Assembly (NCBI RefSeq): GCF_026339875.1
Contig: NZ_JAPEPZ010000001.1
Coordinates: forward strand, 4,526,001 to 4,590,000
DNA from: Streptomyces sp. NBC_01571
Lineage (GTDB): Bacteria > Actinomycetota > Actinomycetes > Streptomycetales > Streptomycetaceae
Direction: 5' to 3'
DNA: 64,000 bases
The stretch's first letter is position 1; every line of letters starts with the position of its first letter. The notes under the pieces are model-generated. The model searched no databases and was not told where the DNA came from. It saw only the letters and a list, made by a program, of their open reading frames with translations. Shown in pieces: positions 8,746 to 17,904 of this stretch. The translations under genes were made by a program, and so were the position numbers.

Positions 8746-9367
8746 CGGCCGACTCCCTCTCGACCAGCAACTTGACTGCCTGCGTACGACGCTGTCCCGG
8801 AACGAGGTGTTGAACGAGGTACTGGCCCGCACCGCCACGTTGGGCCTGCCCGGCTGGTATGTGACAGCCGGGTGCCTGTTCCAGACCGTATGGAACGTGG
8901 TCACGGGCAGACCGCCGACCAGCGGCATCAAGGACTACGACGTCTTCTACTTCGACGCCGACGATCTTTCCTGGGAGGCGGAGGACGCTGCGATCAAGGC
9001 CGGGCGGGAGGTCTTCTCCGGCCTGCCCGCGGAGGTCGAGATCCGGAACGAGGCGCGGGTGCACCTCTGGTACGAGGACAAGTTCGGGGTGGCATGCCCT
9101 CCGTACGAGTCCACCGAGGCGGCGATCGACAGCTTCGCCGCGACGACGTGCTGTCTGGGGGTGCGAACAGAGCCGGACGGCAAGTGGCGGGTCTACGCGC
9201 CCCATGGGCTGTCGGACGTGTTCAACCTCGTCGTCCGGCCCAACCCGGTCCTCGCTCCGCGATCGGTCTACGAGGCCAAGACGGCACGGTGGCGTGGGCA
9301 GTGGCCCGAGCTGACCGTCCTGGAGTGGCCCCGTACGAGCGCCACGGCTCCCGCGGCCGGCGGCTGA
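8741..9367 (+). CDS. nucleotidyltransferase-family protein (DUF925/NTP_transf_6 type)
   Basis: 208 residues from the GTG at 8741. The N-terminal region has YVTAGCLFQTVWN and then SGIKDYDVFYFD. The DYDVFYFD block matches the acidic metal-binding strand of the PF06042-type minimal nucleotidyltransferases, and HLWYEDKFG follows. Proteins of this family are cytoplasmic, with unproven substrates. It is monocistronic and converges on the HNH lipoprotein gene with a 24-base gap. Family assignment rests on recall of these motifs. Confidence 0.75.
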   Translation: MIGRLPLDQQLDCLRTTLSRNEVLNEVLARTATLGLPGWYVTAGCLFQTVWNVVTGRPPTSGIKDYDVFYFDADDLSWEAEDAAIKAGREVFSGLPAEVEIRNEARVHLWYEDKFGVACPPYESTEAAIDSFAATTCCLGVRTEPDGKWRVYAPHGLSDVFNLVVRPNPVLAPRSVYEAKTARWRGQWPELTVLEWPRTSATAPAAGG

Positions 9368-9391
9368 TGCCGACGGCCGCGTCCGTCCTGC

Positions 9392-10192
9392 TCAGCCGCC
9401 GCACTGCTGCAGCATCATCCGCTTGTCCGCGGACGTCACCGGAAGGTCGTACTTCAGTGACACCTGCGCGAAGCGCACCACGTAGGAGCAGCGGATCTGC
9501 TTGTTCGGGGGCAGCCAGGTCGCGGGCCCCGAGTCGCTCTTCGCGCCGTTGGTCGGTCCGTCCACCGGGATCAGGTTGAGCGGGTCGTTGGCGATGTCCT
9601 CCCGCTTGCCCTTCGTCCAGTGCGAGGCGCCCATCTGCCAGTCGTAGGACAACGGCATGACGTGGTCGATCTGGACCGTCGTCGCACGGGACTTGGCCCA
9701 CTCGATCGTCTTCCCGGTGTACGGGTCGTGCAGCGTCATGGAGGTGACGATGCAGTCGGAGCCGGCCCGGAAGCGGGCCTTCTCACCATCGCGCTTCAGG
9801 AGATCGTTCCGCGAGTCGCAGCCGTTGTGGGCAAAGGGGATGCTGCCCGGAGCCGAGTCCATCCAGGCGTAGCCGAACTCGTCCCTCTTGTAGCCCGTCT
9901 TGGGCCCGCGCCCCTTCGTCGCCACCTTCCCGATCAGCGACCGCGCCTTCGCCTTGTCCGCGGCGGAAGCGATCACCGCCATCCCCGGCTTCGTGCCGTC
10001 GGGATTGTCCAGCGGGTTCACGGCCCGGCTGTTGCCGGCGGGCGAGACGGCGGAGCCGGAGGGTCCGGCGTCCGCGGGCGGAGCGATGTCCTTGCAGCCG
10101 GTGACCACCATTCCGGCGGCCACCACCGCGGCGGATGCCAGGAGGACGCGCCGTCCCCCGCCGCTGTACCTCACGCGCCTCTCAACAGGCAT
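9392..10192 (-). CDS. secreted HNH-family nuclease lipoprotein (DUF1524 type)
   Basis: 266 residues from the ATG at 10192; a longer frame to 10246 lacks support. A basic N-terminus and hydrophobic stretch end in the lipobox VVTGC, with the lipidated cysteine at C33. The mature protein carries the DUF1524/HNH signature: IDHVMPLSYDWQMGASHW, then NDPLNLIPVDGPTNGAKSD and WLPPNKQIRC. Paired cysteines (NGCDSRND, DCIV, IRC, QQC) fit an exported disulfide-bonded enzyme. Actinomycete homologues are annotated as extracellular HNH endonucleases, so it probably degrades nucleic acid at the cell surface. The immediate 3' neighbour converges on it. Confidence 0.85.
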   Translation of the reverse strand: MPVERRVRYSGGGRRVLLASAAVVAAGMVVTGCKDIAPPADAGPSGSAVSPAGNSRAVNPLDNPDGTKPGMAVIASAADKAKARSLIGKVATKGRGPKTGYKRDEFGYAWMDSAPGSIPFAHNGCDSRNDLLKRDGEKARFRAGSDCIVTSMTLHDPYTGKTIEWAKSRATTVQIDHVMPLSYDWQMGASHWTKGKREDIANDPLNLIPVDGPTNGAKSDSGPATWLPPNKQIRCSYVVRFAQVSLKYDLPVTSADKRMMLQQCGG

Positions 10193-10396
10193 GGCGCACC
10201 GCCCCCTGGATGAACTGAGAAAACTCCGCGCCGAGCGCGGCGCCACCCGTGTCCTCCTCGCAGCCGCCGGCTCCGACGGCGAACACCGTCAGCGCGGCCG
10301 CGGCCGCTCCACCCCTCAGACGCACCACGACGCCCCTCCCCTTGCCTCCCCGGATCCGCCCTGTGCGGGCGCATCTCCCCTGGTGCCCACGGTAGC

Positions 10397-10423
10397 GGTC
10401 GGTATGCCATGGCCCTACCGACC
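10397..10423. promoter_or_regulatory. inverted repeat GGTCGGTA-N11-TACCGACC
   Basis: The two 8-bp arms at 10397-10404 and 10416-10423 are perfect. They lie in the divergent 300-base gap between the HNH lipoprotein gene and the small antitoxin-like gene, about 70 bases before the latter. This could be an operator or a short hairpin; nothing else in the gap was recognised. Confidence 0.35.
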
Positions 10424-10491
10424 TTCAACGGGCAATAGGAGCACGCCGGGCGTATCGTCGGAGGTGACCCACCTCCGGAGGGAGTTCCTGG

Positions 10492-10680
10492 ATGGGTATC
10501 TTCGACAGATTCAAGGATCGTGCGAAGTCCAAGGGCAAGGACATGTCCGACACCGCTGAACGGGACGTCAACCAGAAGACGGGCAACAAGTACACCGGCC
10601 AGGTCGACGACGCCCAGCAGCGGATCGAGGGCACGACGGGTCTGGATCGTGACCGGCCCGACCGACCCGACCAGCGGTAG
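10492..10680 (+). CDS. Rv0909/MT0933-type antitoxin-like small protein
   Basis: 62 residues, highly charged, beginning MGIFDRFKDRAKSKG and containing DTAERDVNQKTGNKYTGQVDDAQQRIEG. This matches the MT0933-like antitoxin family (mycobacterial Rv0909), which in mycobacteria precedes a toxin gene. Here no toxin gene follows: the next 200 bases hold only a short hairpin and a gene remnant. GGAGGGAG stands before the ATG. Streptomycetes often carry this family alone, so an antitoxin role is not established. Confidence 0.75.
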   Translation: MGIFDRFKDRAKSKGKDMSDTAERDVNQKTGNKYTGQVDDAQQRIEGTTGLDRDRPDRPDQR

Positions 10681-10695
10681 CCCCTCCCCGGGGCT
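10679..10695 (+). terminator. short hairpin after the antitoxin-like gene
   Basis: AGCCCC and GGGGCT form a 6-bp stem around TCCCC, beginning inside the stop codon. There is no U tract, so it is a weak or non-canonical terminator. Confidence 0.3.
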
Positions 10696-10888
10696 CTCCC
10701 GTCGGACGCGCGGAAACACGACTCGCCCGTAAGCGCCGCGTCGTCCACCGATCGACCGTGACACCGAGGCCGTCCGCGACGGGCAACTCCCGTGGGCGGC
10801 TTCCTCTTTGACGTGCACCGCCGCCGCACCGCCCCGCACCGCGCCCTGCCGCGCCCCGCGGACGCCCGCGTGTCACACCCGCGTGCCA

Positions 10889-11221
10889 CACCCGCCCGAT
10901 CCCCAGGGTCGACTCCGAGGGCAGCGGCCCCGAACCCGCCACCACGACCCAGAACTCGCCGAGCGGTTCGACGAGACGGGCGCGGTCGGCCGCGGCGAGG
11001 ACCTCTCGAGGGGCGGCGGCGAGTTGGTCCGTGCGTCGCTCGACCTCGGCGCGGAGGTCACGGCCCGCCGGGGTGGCGGTGCCGGATTCCGTCACCGGAC
11101 CGCGCGCGACCAGCCGTTCGCGTGCGGCGCTCCACTCCTCGGCGCTCCAGCCACGTCTCTCGAAGCGCTGCACGGAGGCCGCCCCGACCGCCGTGACCGA
11201 GACGAGTGCCTCGACGAGGTC
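10889..11221 (-). pseudogene. 3' remnant of an SCO6745-family (SalK-like) gene
   Basis: On the minus strand the frame reads EALVSVTAVGAASVQRFERR, then RGWSAEEWSAARERLVARG, AGRDLRAEVERRTDQLA and finally SGPLPSESTLGIGRV. This resembles the C-terminal half of the actinobacterial SCO6745 family (helical, RGW-x-x-EEW pattern). The N-terminal half is absent: coding character stops abruptly near 11221, where a plus-strand TetR fragment begins. No stop follows the expected C-terminus in frame, which also fits a decayed gene. Family assignment is by eye. Confidence 0.4.
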
Positions 11222-11380
11222 GCCGCCTGGTCCCCGGCCCACGGCATCGCGACCCTGCTCCTCGGCCACAACCTGGACGGCGCGGTCGGCGACCAGGACC
11301 CCGAGGAGGTCTTCCGCGCCCTGACGGGAATGCTGTTCATGTCCCCGCCGAAGCGACCCCGGCCCCCCGGGCCACCCTGA
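11205..11380 (+). pseudogene. 3' remnant of a TetR-family regulator gene
   Basis: The plus-strand frame ending with TGA at 11380 reads DECLDEVAAWSPAHGIATLL, then GDQDPEEVFRALTGMLF. This is the typical C-terminal 'W-x-x-x-HG-x-A-x-L' helix of TetR regulators with a WHG-type ligand domain. The DNA-binding N-terminal part is missing. It abuts the SCO6745-like remnant on the other strand. The two would originally have been divergent neighbours whose shared 5' region was deleted. Confidence 0.45.
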
Positions 11381-11461
11381 CCGTCCCCACGACGAGGGCC
11401 CCTCCACCCCCGATCCCCCACGCGGCGCCGACACCTCTTCCTCCACCCCGGGACGGAGCTT

Positions 11462-14400
11462 CTACGACCCCAGAACCGTCGCCAGGAACTCCCCGGTCCA
11501 CCCCAGCAACTCCCGCCCGACCAGCGGCTTCCCGCCCACCTTCGCGGTCTTCGGGCGGGGGACCAGGAGCTGGTGGGCGGCGGGCTTGATGACCGTGCCC
11601 GGGTACAGCCGCTTCAGGCGCAGCTCCTGCGACTCCCGCAGCTCCGCCGGTGCGAAGCGGATGTTGTTGCCCTGGAGCACGACCTCGCCGACGCCGCACG
11701 CCCGCGCGAGCATCCGCAGCCCGGCGACCAGCAGCAGGTTCTCCACCGGCTCGGGCAACTTGCCGTAGCGGTCGACGAGTTCCTCCCGTACGGACTTCAC
11801 GTCCTCCTCCGTGTTGGCGGAGGCGATGGCGCGGTAGGCCTGCAGACGCAGCCGCTCGCCCGGCGCGTAGTCGTGCGGGACGTGGGCGTCGACCGGCAGC
11901 TCGATCCTGACCTCCAGCGGCGGCTCCTCCTCCACACCGCCCTCCAGCGAGGCGCGGTAGTCGGCGACCGCCTCGCCGACCATGCGTACGTAGAGGTCGA
12001 AGCCGACGCCCGCGATGTGGCCGGACTGCTCACCGCCGAGCAGGTTTCCGGCGCCGCGGATCTCCAGGTCCTTCATCGCCACGTACATGCCCGCGCCCAT
12101 CTCGGTGTGCTGGGCGATGGTCGCGAGCCGCTCGTGCGCCGTCTCCGTGAGGGGCTTCTCCGGCGGGTAGAGGAAGTACGCGTAGCCGCGCTCCCGGCCT
12201 CGTCCGACCCGGCCGCGCAGCTGGTGCAGCTGCGACAGGCCGAAGTTGTCGCCGCGCTCCACGATCAGCGTGTTGGCGTTGGAGATGTCGATGCCGGACT
12301 CGACGATCGTCGTCGAGACGAGCACGTCGAACCTCTTCTCCCAGAAGTCGACGACGACCTGCTCCAGGGCCTGTTCCGACATCTGGCCGTGGGCCGTCGC
12401 GATGCGCGCCTCGGGGACGATCTCCCGCAGCCGGGCGGCCGCGCGGTCGATGGACTCGACGCGGTTGTGGATGTAGAAGACCTGGCCCTCGCGGAGCAGT
12501 TCGCGCCGGATGGCGGCGCCGATCTGCTTCTCCTCGTAGGGGCCGACGAAGGTCAGCACCGGGTGCCGCTCCTCCGGCGGGGTGGTGATCGTGGACATCT
12601 CGCGGATGCCCGTGACCGCCATCTCCAGGGTGCGCGGGATCGGGGTCGCGGACATCGTCAGGACGTCGACGTTGGCGCGCAGCTTCTTCAGCTGCTCCTT
12701 GTGCTCGACGCCGAAGCGCTGCTCCTCGTCGACGATGACCAGGCCCAGGTCCTTGAACTTCGTCTCCGAGGAGAACAGGCGGTGGGTGCCGATGACGACG
12801 TCCACCGAGCCCTCGCGCAGCCCCTCCAGGACCGCCTTCGCCTCCGTGTCCGTCTGGAAGCGGGACAGCGCCCGGACGTTCACGGGGAACTGCGAGTAGC
12901 GCTCGCCGAACGTGCCGAAGTGCTGCTGCACGAGGAGCGTCGTCGGTACGAGCACGGCGACCTGTTTGCCGTCCTGCACCGCCTTGAAGGCGGCGCGGAC
13001 CGCGATCTCCGTCTTGCCGTATCCCACGTCGCCGCAGACCAGGCGGTCCATCGGGACCGTCTTCTCCATGTCCTCCTTGACCTCGGCGATGGTCGTGAGC
13101 TGATCGGGGGTCTCCGCGTACGGGAAGGCGTCCTCCAGCTCGCGCTGCCAGGGCGTGTCGGAGCCGAAGGCGTGTCCCGGGGCCGCCATGCGCGCGCTGT
13201 ACAGCTTGATCAGGTCCGCGGCGATCTCCTTGACCGCCTTCTTGGCGCGGGCCTTCGTCTTCGTCCAGTCGGCGCCGCCGAGACGGTGCAGGGTCGGTGC
13301 CTCGCCGCCGACGTACTTGGTGATCTGCTCCAGCTGGTCGGTCGGGATGTAGAGGCGGTCGCCGGGCTGGCCGCGCTTGGCCGGCGCGTACTCCACGACC
13401 AGGTACTCGCGGGTCGCGCCCTGCACGGTCCGCTGGACCATCTCGATGTAGCGGCCGACACCGTGCTGTTCGTGCACGATGTAGTCGCCGGCTTCGAGGG
13501 TCAGCGGGTCGATGGTCTTGCGGCGGCGGGCGGGCATCCGCGCGCCGTCCTTGCCGGCCGCCTTCTGGCCGGAGAGATCGGTCTCGGTGAGGACGGCGAG
13601 CTTGAGCGTCGGGTCCACGAAGCCGTAGTCGATCGAGCCGCAGGAGACGTGCACGACGGACGGTCCGATGTCCGCCAGGTCGGTTTCGAGGCGGGCCGCG
13701 ATGCCCTCGCCGCCGAGCACCTCGACGGTACGGGCGGCGGGGCCGTGCGCCTCGGTGACGTACACCGTGCGCCAGCCCTCGGCGAGCCAGCCCTTGGTGT
13801 CGGCGAGCGCGCGGGCGGTGTCGCCGCGGTAGGTCTCGGGGGCGTGCATGCCGAGTTTGAGGGTGTCCGCGTCGCCGGAGCCCTCGGTGAACGACTCGTC
13901 GGCGGCGAACGGCGACACCGACCACCACATCATGTCCAGCTCGCGCGCCCGGTCCCGGACGTCCGCGATGGACCACAGGGAGGCCGCGTCCACGTCGATG
14001 GGCGCCTCGCCGCCGCCCGCGGTCGCCGCCCAGGACGCCTGCAGGAACTCCTGCGAGGTCGCCACCAGGTCCGCGGCCCGGGTCCGTACCCGCTCCGGGT
14101 CGCACACGACGGCCATCGAGCCCTTGGGCAGCACGTCGAGCAGCAGCTCCATGTCGTCGACCAGGACCGGAGCCAGTGACTCCATGCCCTCCACGGCGAT
14201 GCCCTCGGCGATCTTGCCGAGCAGCTCGCCCAGTTCGGGGTGGGCCTCGGCGAGCCGGGCGGCCCGCTGCCGTACGTCGTCGGTGAGCAGCAGCTCGCGG
14301 CAGGGCGGTGCCCACAGTCCGTGCTCGGCGACCTCCAGGGAGCGCTGGTCGGCGACCTTGAAGTAGCGGATCTCCTCGACGTCGTCGCCCCAGAACTCCA

Positions 14401-15007
14401 CCCGGAGCGGGTGCTCCTCGGTGGGCGGGAAGACGTCGAGGATGCCACCGCGGACCGCGAACTCGCCGCGCCTCTCGACCAGTTCGACCCGGGCGTACGC
14501 GGCTGCCGCGAGCGCTTCGACGACGCCCCCGAGGTCGGCGCTCTGGCCGGTGCGCAGCGCCACCGGTTCCAGGTCTCCGAGGCCCTTGACCTGCGGCTGG
14601 AGCACGGAGCGGATGGGGGCCACGACGACGGAGACCGGGCCGGTCTCGGGGTCGTCGGGGCGCGGGTGGGCGAGGCGCCGCAGGACCGCGAGGCGGCGTC
14701 CGACGGTGTCGGAGCGGGGGGAGAGCCGCTCGTGGGGAAGCGTCTCCCACGAGGGGTACTCCGCGATCGTGTCGGCGGGCAGGAGCGATCTCAGCGCCGC
14801 GGCCAGGTCCTCGGCCTCCCGTCCGGTGGCCGTGACCGCCAGTACGGTCCGGCCGGCCTCGCGGGCGAGCGCGGCCACCGCGAAGGGGCGGGCGGCGGGC
14901 GGCCCCACCAGGTCGACATGCATCCGGACCTCGCCGGTCGCGGCCTTCACCGCCTCCGCGAGAGCGGCGTCCTTGACGACGGCGTCGAGCAGACCGTGCA
15001 GGCTCAT
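11462..15007 (-). CDS. mfd: transcription-repair coupling factor Mfd
   Basis: 1181 residues starting at the ATG at 15007 (MSLHGLLDAVV); a longer frame to 15133 reads into upstream non-coding DNA. The N-terminal UvrB-homology part contains YPSWETLPHERLSPR. The CarD-like RNA-polymerase interaction domain follows (DYIVHEQHGVGRYIEM, about residue 510). The RecG-like translocase motor has Walker A GDVGYGKTEIA, Walker B VDEEQRFG and TMSATPIPRTLEMA, then QLRGRVGRG, and there is a C-terminal TRCF domain. Length fits the family. Mfd displaces stalled RNA polymerase and recruits UvrA to transcribed-strand lesions. It is transcribed alone. Confidence 0.97.
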   Translation of the reverse strand: MSLHGLLDAVVKDAALAEAVKAATGEVRMHVDLVGPPAARPFAVAALAREAGRTVLAVTATGREAEDLAAALRSLLPADTIAEYPSWETLPHERLSPRSDTVGRRLAVLRRLAHPRPDDPETGPVSVVVAPIRSVLQPQVKGLGDLEPVALRTGQSADLGGVVEALAAAAYARVELVERRGEFAVRGGILDVFPPTEEHPLRVEFWGDDVEEIRYFKVADQRSLEVAEHGLWAPPCRELLLTDDVRQRAARLAEAHPELGELLGKIAEGIAVEGMESLAPVLVDDMELLLDVLPKGSMAVVCDPERVRTRAADLVATSQEFLQASWAATAGGGEAPIDVDAASLWSIADVRDRARELDMMWWSVSPFAADESFTEGSGDADTLKLGMHAPETYRGDTARALADTKGWLAEGWRTVYVTEAHGPAARTVEVLGGEGIAARLETDLADIGPSVVHVSCGSIDYGFVDPTLKLAVLTETDLSGQKAAGKDGARMPARRRKTIDPLTLEAGDYIVHEQHGVGRYIEMVQRTVQGATREYLVVEYAPAKRGQPGDRLYIPTDQLEQITKYVGGEAPTLHRLGGADWTKTKARAKKAVKEIAADLIKLYSARMAAPGHAFGSDTPWQRELEDAFPYAETPDQLTTIAEVKEDMEKTVPMDRLVCGDVGYGKTEIAVRAAFKAVQDGKQVAVLVPTTLLVQQHFGTFGERYSQFPVNVRALSRFQTDTEAKAVLEGLREGSVDVVIGTHRLFSSETKFKDLGLVIVDEEQRFGVEHKEQLKKLRANVDVLTMSATPIPRTLEMAVTGIREMSTITTPPEERHPVLTFVGPYEEKQIGAAIRRELLREGQVFYIHNRVESIDRAAARLREIVPEARIATAHGQMSEQALEQVVVDFWEKRFDVLVSTTIVESGIDISNANTLIVERGDNFGLSQLHQLRGRVGRGRERGYAYFLYPPEKPLTETAHERLATIAQHTEMGAGMYVAMKDLEIRGAGNLLGGEQSGHIAGVGFDLYVRMVGEAVADYRASLEGGVEEEPPLEVRIELPVDAHVPHDYAPGERLRLQAYRAIASANTEEDVKSVREELVDRYGKLPEPVENLLLVAGLRMLARACGVGEVVLQGNNIRFAPAELRESQELRLKRLYPGTVIKPAAHQLLVPRPKTAKVGGKPLVGRELLGWTGEFLATVLGS

Positions 15008-15144
15008 GAAGGGCTTCCATCCGGAGAGTGAGCAACGCGAACCGCCCGACACGTCGCTACGGGCCGGGGATCTCCAGCCTACGACGGCGCGCTCCCTCAC
15101 GCCGGGCCTGTGGACAACGCCCGCGCCGGGCATCCGGCGCCGCG

Positions 15145-15188
15145 ACGGGCCCGGCCGGGGAGGTGATCACCTCCCCGGCCGGGCCCGT
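15145..15188 (-). terminator. 44-bp perfect palindrome, probable terminator of the ABC operon
   Basis: A perfect 22-base half-site palindrome is centred on TGATCA at 15166/15167, with GC-rich outer arms. It lies 134 bases after the stop of the ABC permease gene on the minus strand and upstream of mfd, so a GC-rich terminator is the simplest reading. There is no U tract on either side. It could also act as a protein-binding palindrome upstream of mfd. The stretch between it and the permease stop (15239-15325) is a low-complexity run of CGATC/TCGGTC words. Confidence 0.55.
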
Positions 15189-15321
15189 TCCCCCGCAACC
15201 CCCGTGTGCGGCGGCCTTCGGGTCGTCCCCCGGTCGCCCTCAGTGACTATCGATCACCTCTCGATCGCCAGGCGGCCGGAAGAAGATCGCCCATCGGTCA
15301 TCAATCGTCGTCGATCGGTCG

Positions 15322-17904
15322 TCAGTCGGTCGCGATCGCGTTCAGTACGTTCATCCGACCCGCCCGGAACGCCGGGATCAGGGCGGCGAACAGGCCCACG
15401 AACGCCGAGCCGATGAAGACCGCGATGATGGTGCCCCAGGGGATCTCCAGCACCTTCAGGCCCTCCAGGGCCAGCAGCTTCTGGGCGGTGGCACCCCAGG
15501 CCATGCCCAGGCCGAGGCCCAGCAGGGCTCCGAAGAGGGCGATGACGACGGACTCCAGGCGGATCATGCGGCGCAGCTGGCGGCGGGAGAGACCGATGGC
15601 CCGCATCAGGCCGATCTCACGCGTCCGCTCCACCACCGACAGGGCCAGCGTGTTGACCACGCCGAGGACCGCCACGACGATCGCGAGGGCGAGCAGGCCG
15701 TAGACCATGTTCAGGAGCTGGCCGATCTGGTCCTTCAGCTCCTGCTTGTAGTCGGTCTGGTCACGGACCTCGTACTGCGGGTAGCCGGCCAGCGACTTCT
15801 TGAGGGCCGCGTAGGCGGTCTTCTCCTGGCCGTCCTTGGCGCTGGCGAACATGATCTGGTCCGGCGGGATCCGGTCGGCCGGGAGGTACTTCCGCATGGT
15901 CTCGGTGCTGAGGTAGCGCGCGCCCTGGTCGATGGCCACGTCGTCGTCGGTGATCGCGGCGACCTTGAGCTTCGCGGTGCTGCCGCCCTTGAAGGCGACG
16001 GTCACGGTGTCCCCGAGCTTGACGTGGTGCTCGGTGGCGAAGTCGGAGCCGACGGACATGGAGTCCTTGCCGTAGGCGGCGGTCAGTTCACCGGCCGTCG
16101 TCTTGCGGTGCAGGTCCTGCGCGTAGGTGGGGTCGGCGGCCGTGACGCCGTCGCTGTCCGAGGAGCCGTCGGGGGCGATGAGCTTGGCCTCGATGTCCCG
16201 GTAGTGCGTGACGTGCGACAGACCGGGCGTGGACTCGATGGCCTTCGCCGCCTGCGGGACGACCCGCTGGTTGCCCTGGATGATGAAGTCGGTCCCGACG
16301 GTCTTGTCGAGTTCGTCGGTCGCGGAGGCGACCATGGAGGAGCCGACGACGGAGAGGCAGGCGACCAGCGCGAGGCCGATCATGAGGGCCGCGCCGGTGG
16401 CGCCGGTACGGCGCGGGTTGCGCAGGGCGTTGCGCTCCGCCATCCGGCCGACCGGGCCGAAGAAGCGCAGCAGCACCGCGCTGATGACCCGGACCACACC
16501 GCCGGCGAGCAGCGGGCCGATGATGACGAACCCGATGAGGGTCAGGACGACACCGGCGCCCAGGACCAGCGAACCGTCGCTCGCCTTGTCCGCGCCTGCC
16601 GCCGTGTAGAGCGCGAAGGCTCCGGCGCCGGTGAGGACCAGGCCGATGATGCCGCGGACGAGACCGGCCCTGCCGTCCGCGGGGGTCCCGGCGTCGCGGA
16701 GCGCGGCCATCGGGGAGACCTTGCCGGCCCGGCGGGCGGGCAGGTAGGCGGCGAGGACGGTGACGACGACACCGAGGAGGAGCCCGATGGCCGGTGTGGT
16801 CGCCTTCACGGTCAGATCGCGTGTCGACAGGTCCATGCCCGCCGCCGACATGAGCTTCATCAGGCCGACCGCGAGGCCGACGCCGGCGCCGACGCCGAGG
16901 ACGGAGCCGAACACGCCGAGCAGGGTCGCCTCGATGAGCACGGACCGGTTGACCTGCTTGCGGGAGGAGCCGATCGCCCGCATCAGGCCGATCTCGCGGG
17001 TGCGCTGGGCGACCAGCATCGAGAAGGTGTTGATGATCAGGAAGATGCCGACCAGGAAGGCGATGCCGGCGAAACCGAGCATGGCGTACTTGATGACGTT
17101 CATGAAGGAGCCGACACCGGAGCGGTTCTCGTCCGCGGTCTCCTTCTGCGTCTGCACCTTGTAGGACGTCCTGGCGGTGGTGTCGGCGCCGAGCGTGGCG
17201 GTGACGTTCCGCTTGAGCTGCGCGTCGGTGACGCCGTTCGCGGCGGAGACGTTGATCTGGGTGAACCGGCCGGTGGCGCCGAGCAGTTCGCGCTGGGCGG
17301 TGGCGGTGTCGAAGTAGACGATGGCGGCACCGGGGTTGGTCACCTTGAAGGTGGCGATGCCGACGATCCGGGCCTTGAAGTCACCGGTGACGGCTATGGT
17401 CCGCAGTTCGTCGCCGAGCTTGAGGTGGTGCTTCTCGACGGTGTCGGCGTCGACCATCGCCTCGGTCGGCCCGCGCGGGGCGTGACCGGTGGTGATCTCC
17501 ATCGAACGCAGGTCGTTGCGCGTCCAGTTGCCCGCGATGGTCGGAGCGCCGTTGCTGGAGCCCATGTTCTTGTTGGCGCTGTTGACGACGGTCACGTTCA
17601 TGGAACTGACCGCGCCTTCGGCGTACTTGACGCCGTCGGCCTTCTCGGCCCGGGTCAGCACGGAGGCGGGCAGCGACTCCGGCCTGCCGTTCTGCGGGGT
17701 GTCGTCGGTCCTGGCTGCCTTCGGCGAGACCGTCACGTCGGACGAGGTCGCGGCGAACAGCTTGTCGAACGTCGTGTTCATGGTGTCGGTGAACACCAGC
17801 GTGCCGCAGACGAAGGCGACGGACAGCAGGACCGCGACGGCGGAGAGGGCCATCCGCCCCTTGTGCGCGAAGAAGTTGCGCATCGAGGTCTTCAGGACGG
17901 TCAT
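15322..17904 (-). CDS. ABC transporter permease, MacB/FtsX family (fused two-module type)
   Basis: 860 residues. A membrane anchor near residues 20-40 is followed by a large extracytoplasmic domain. The first FtsX module lies at about 275-410 (FAGIAFLVGIFLIINTFSML, RTREIGLMRAIGSSRKQV). Two further membrane helices and a second external domain come next. A second FtsX module lies at about 735-855, with a repeat of RTREIGLMRAIGLSRRQL. Such double-module permeases with a single MacB-like ATPase export lipoproteins or peptides, or act as mechanotransmission devices without transport. The gene overlaps the ATPase gene by four bases (ATGA) and ends before the 44-bp palindrome. Substrate unknown. 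Confidence 0.92.
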   Translation of the reverse strand: MTVLKTSMRNFFAHKGRMALSAVAVLLSVAFVCGTLVFTDTMNTTFDKLFAATSSDVTVSPKAARTDDTPQNGRPESLPASVLTRAEKADGVKYAEGAVSSMNVTVVNSANKNMGSSNGAPTIAGNWTRNDLRSMEITTGHAPRGPTEAMVDADTVEKHHLKLGDELRTIAVTGDFKARIVGIATFKVTNPGAAIVYFDTATAQRELLGATGRFTQINVSAANGVTDAQLKRNVTATLGADTTARTSYKVQTQKETADENRSGVGSFMNVIKYAMLGFAGIAFLVGIFLIINTFSMLVAQRTREIGLMRAIGSSRKQVNRSVLIEATLLGVFGSVLGVGAGVGLAVGLMKLMSAAGMDLSTRDLTVKATTPAIGLLLGVVVTVLAAYLPARRAGKVSPMAALRDAGTPADGRAGLVRGIIGLVLTGAGAFALYTAAGADKASDGSLVLGAGVVLTLIGFVIIGPLLAGGVVRVISAVLLRFFGPVGRMAERNALRNPRRTGATGAALMIGLALVACLSVVGSSMVASATDELDKTVGTDFIIQGNQRVVPQAAKAIESTPGLSHVTHYRDIEAKLIAPDGSSDSDGVTAADPTYAQDLHRKTTAGELTAAYGKDSMSVGSDFATEHHVKLGDTVTVAFKGGSTAKLKVAAITDDDVAIDQGARYLSTETMRKYLPADRIPPDQIMFASAKDGQEKTAYAALKKSLAGYPQYEVRDQTDYKQELKDQIGQLLNMVYGLLALAIVVAVLGVVNTLALSVVERTREIGLMRAIGLSRRQLRRMIRLESVVIALFGALLGLGLGMAWGATAQKLLALEGLKVLEIPWGTIIAVFIGSAFVGLFAALIPAFRAGRMNVLNAIATD

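Noticed and set aside
10492..10680. Complete toxin-antitoxin pair at the Rv0909-like gene
   Set aside because: No toxin gene follows; downstream sequence is a hairpin and gene remnants.
11573..14179. 868-residue open frame opposite mfd
   Set aside because: It is antisense to a clear mfd gene and has Gly/Arg/Val-biased shadow composition and no ribosome site. GC-rich DNA keeps antisense frames open.
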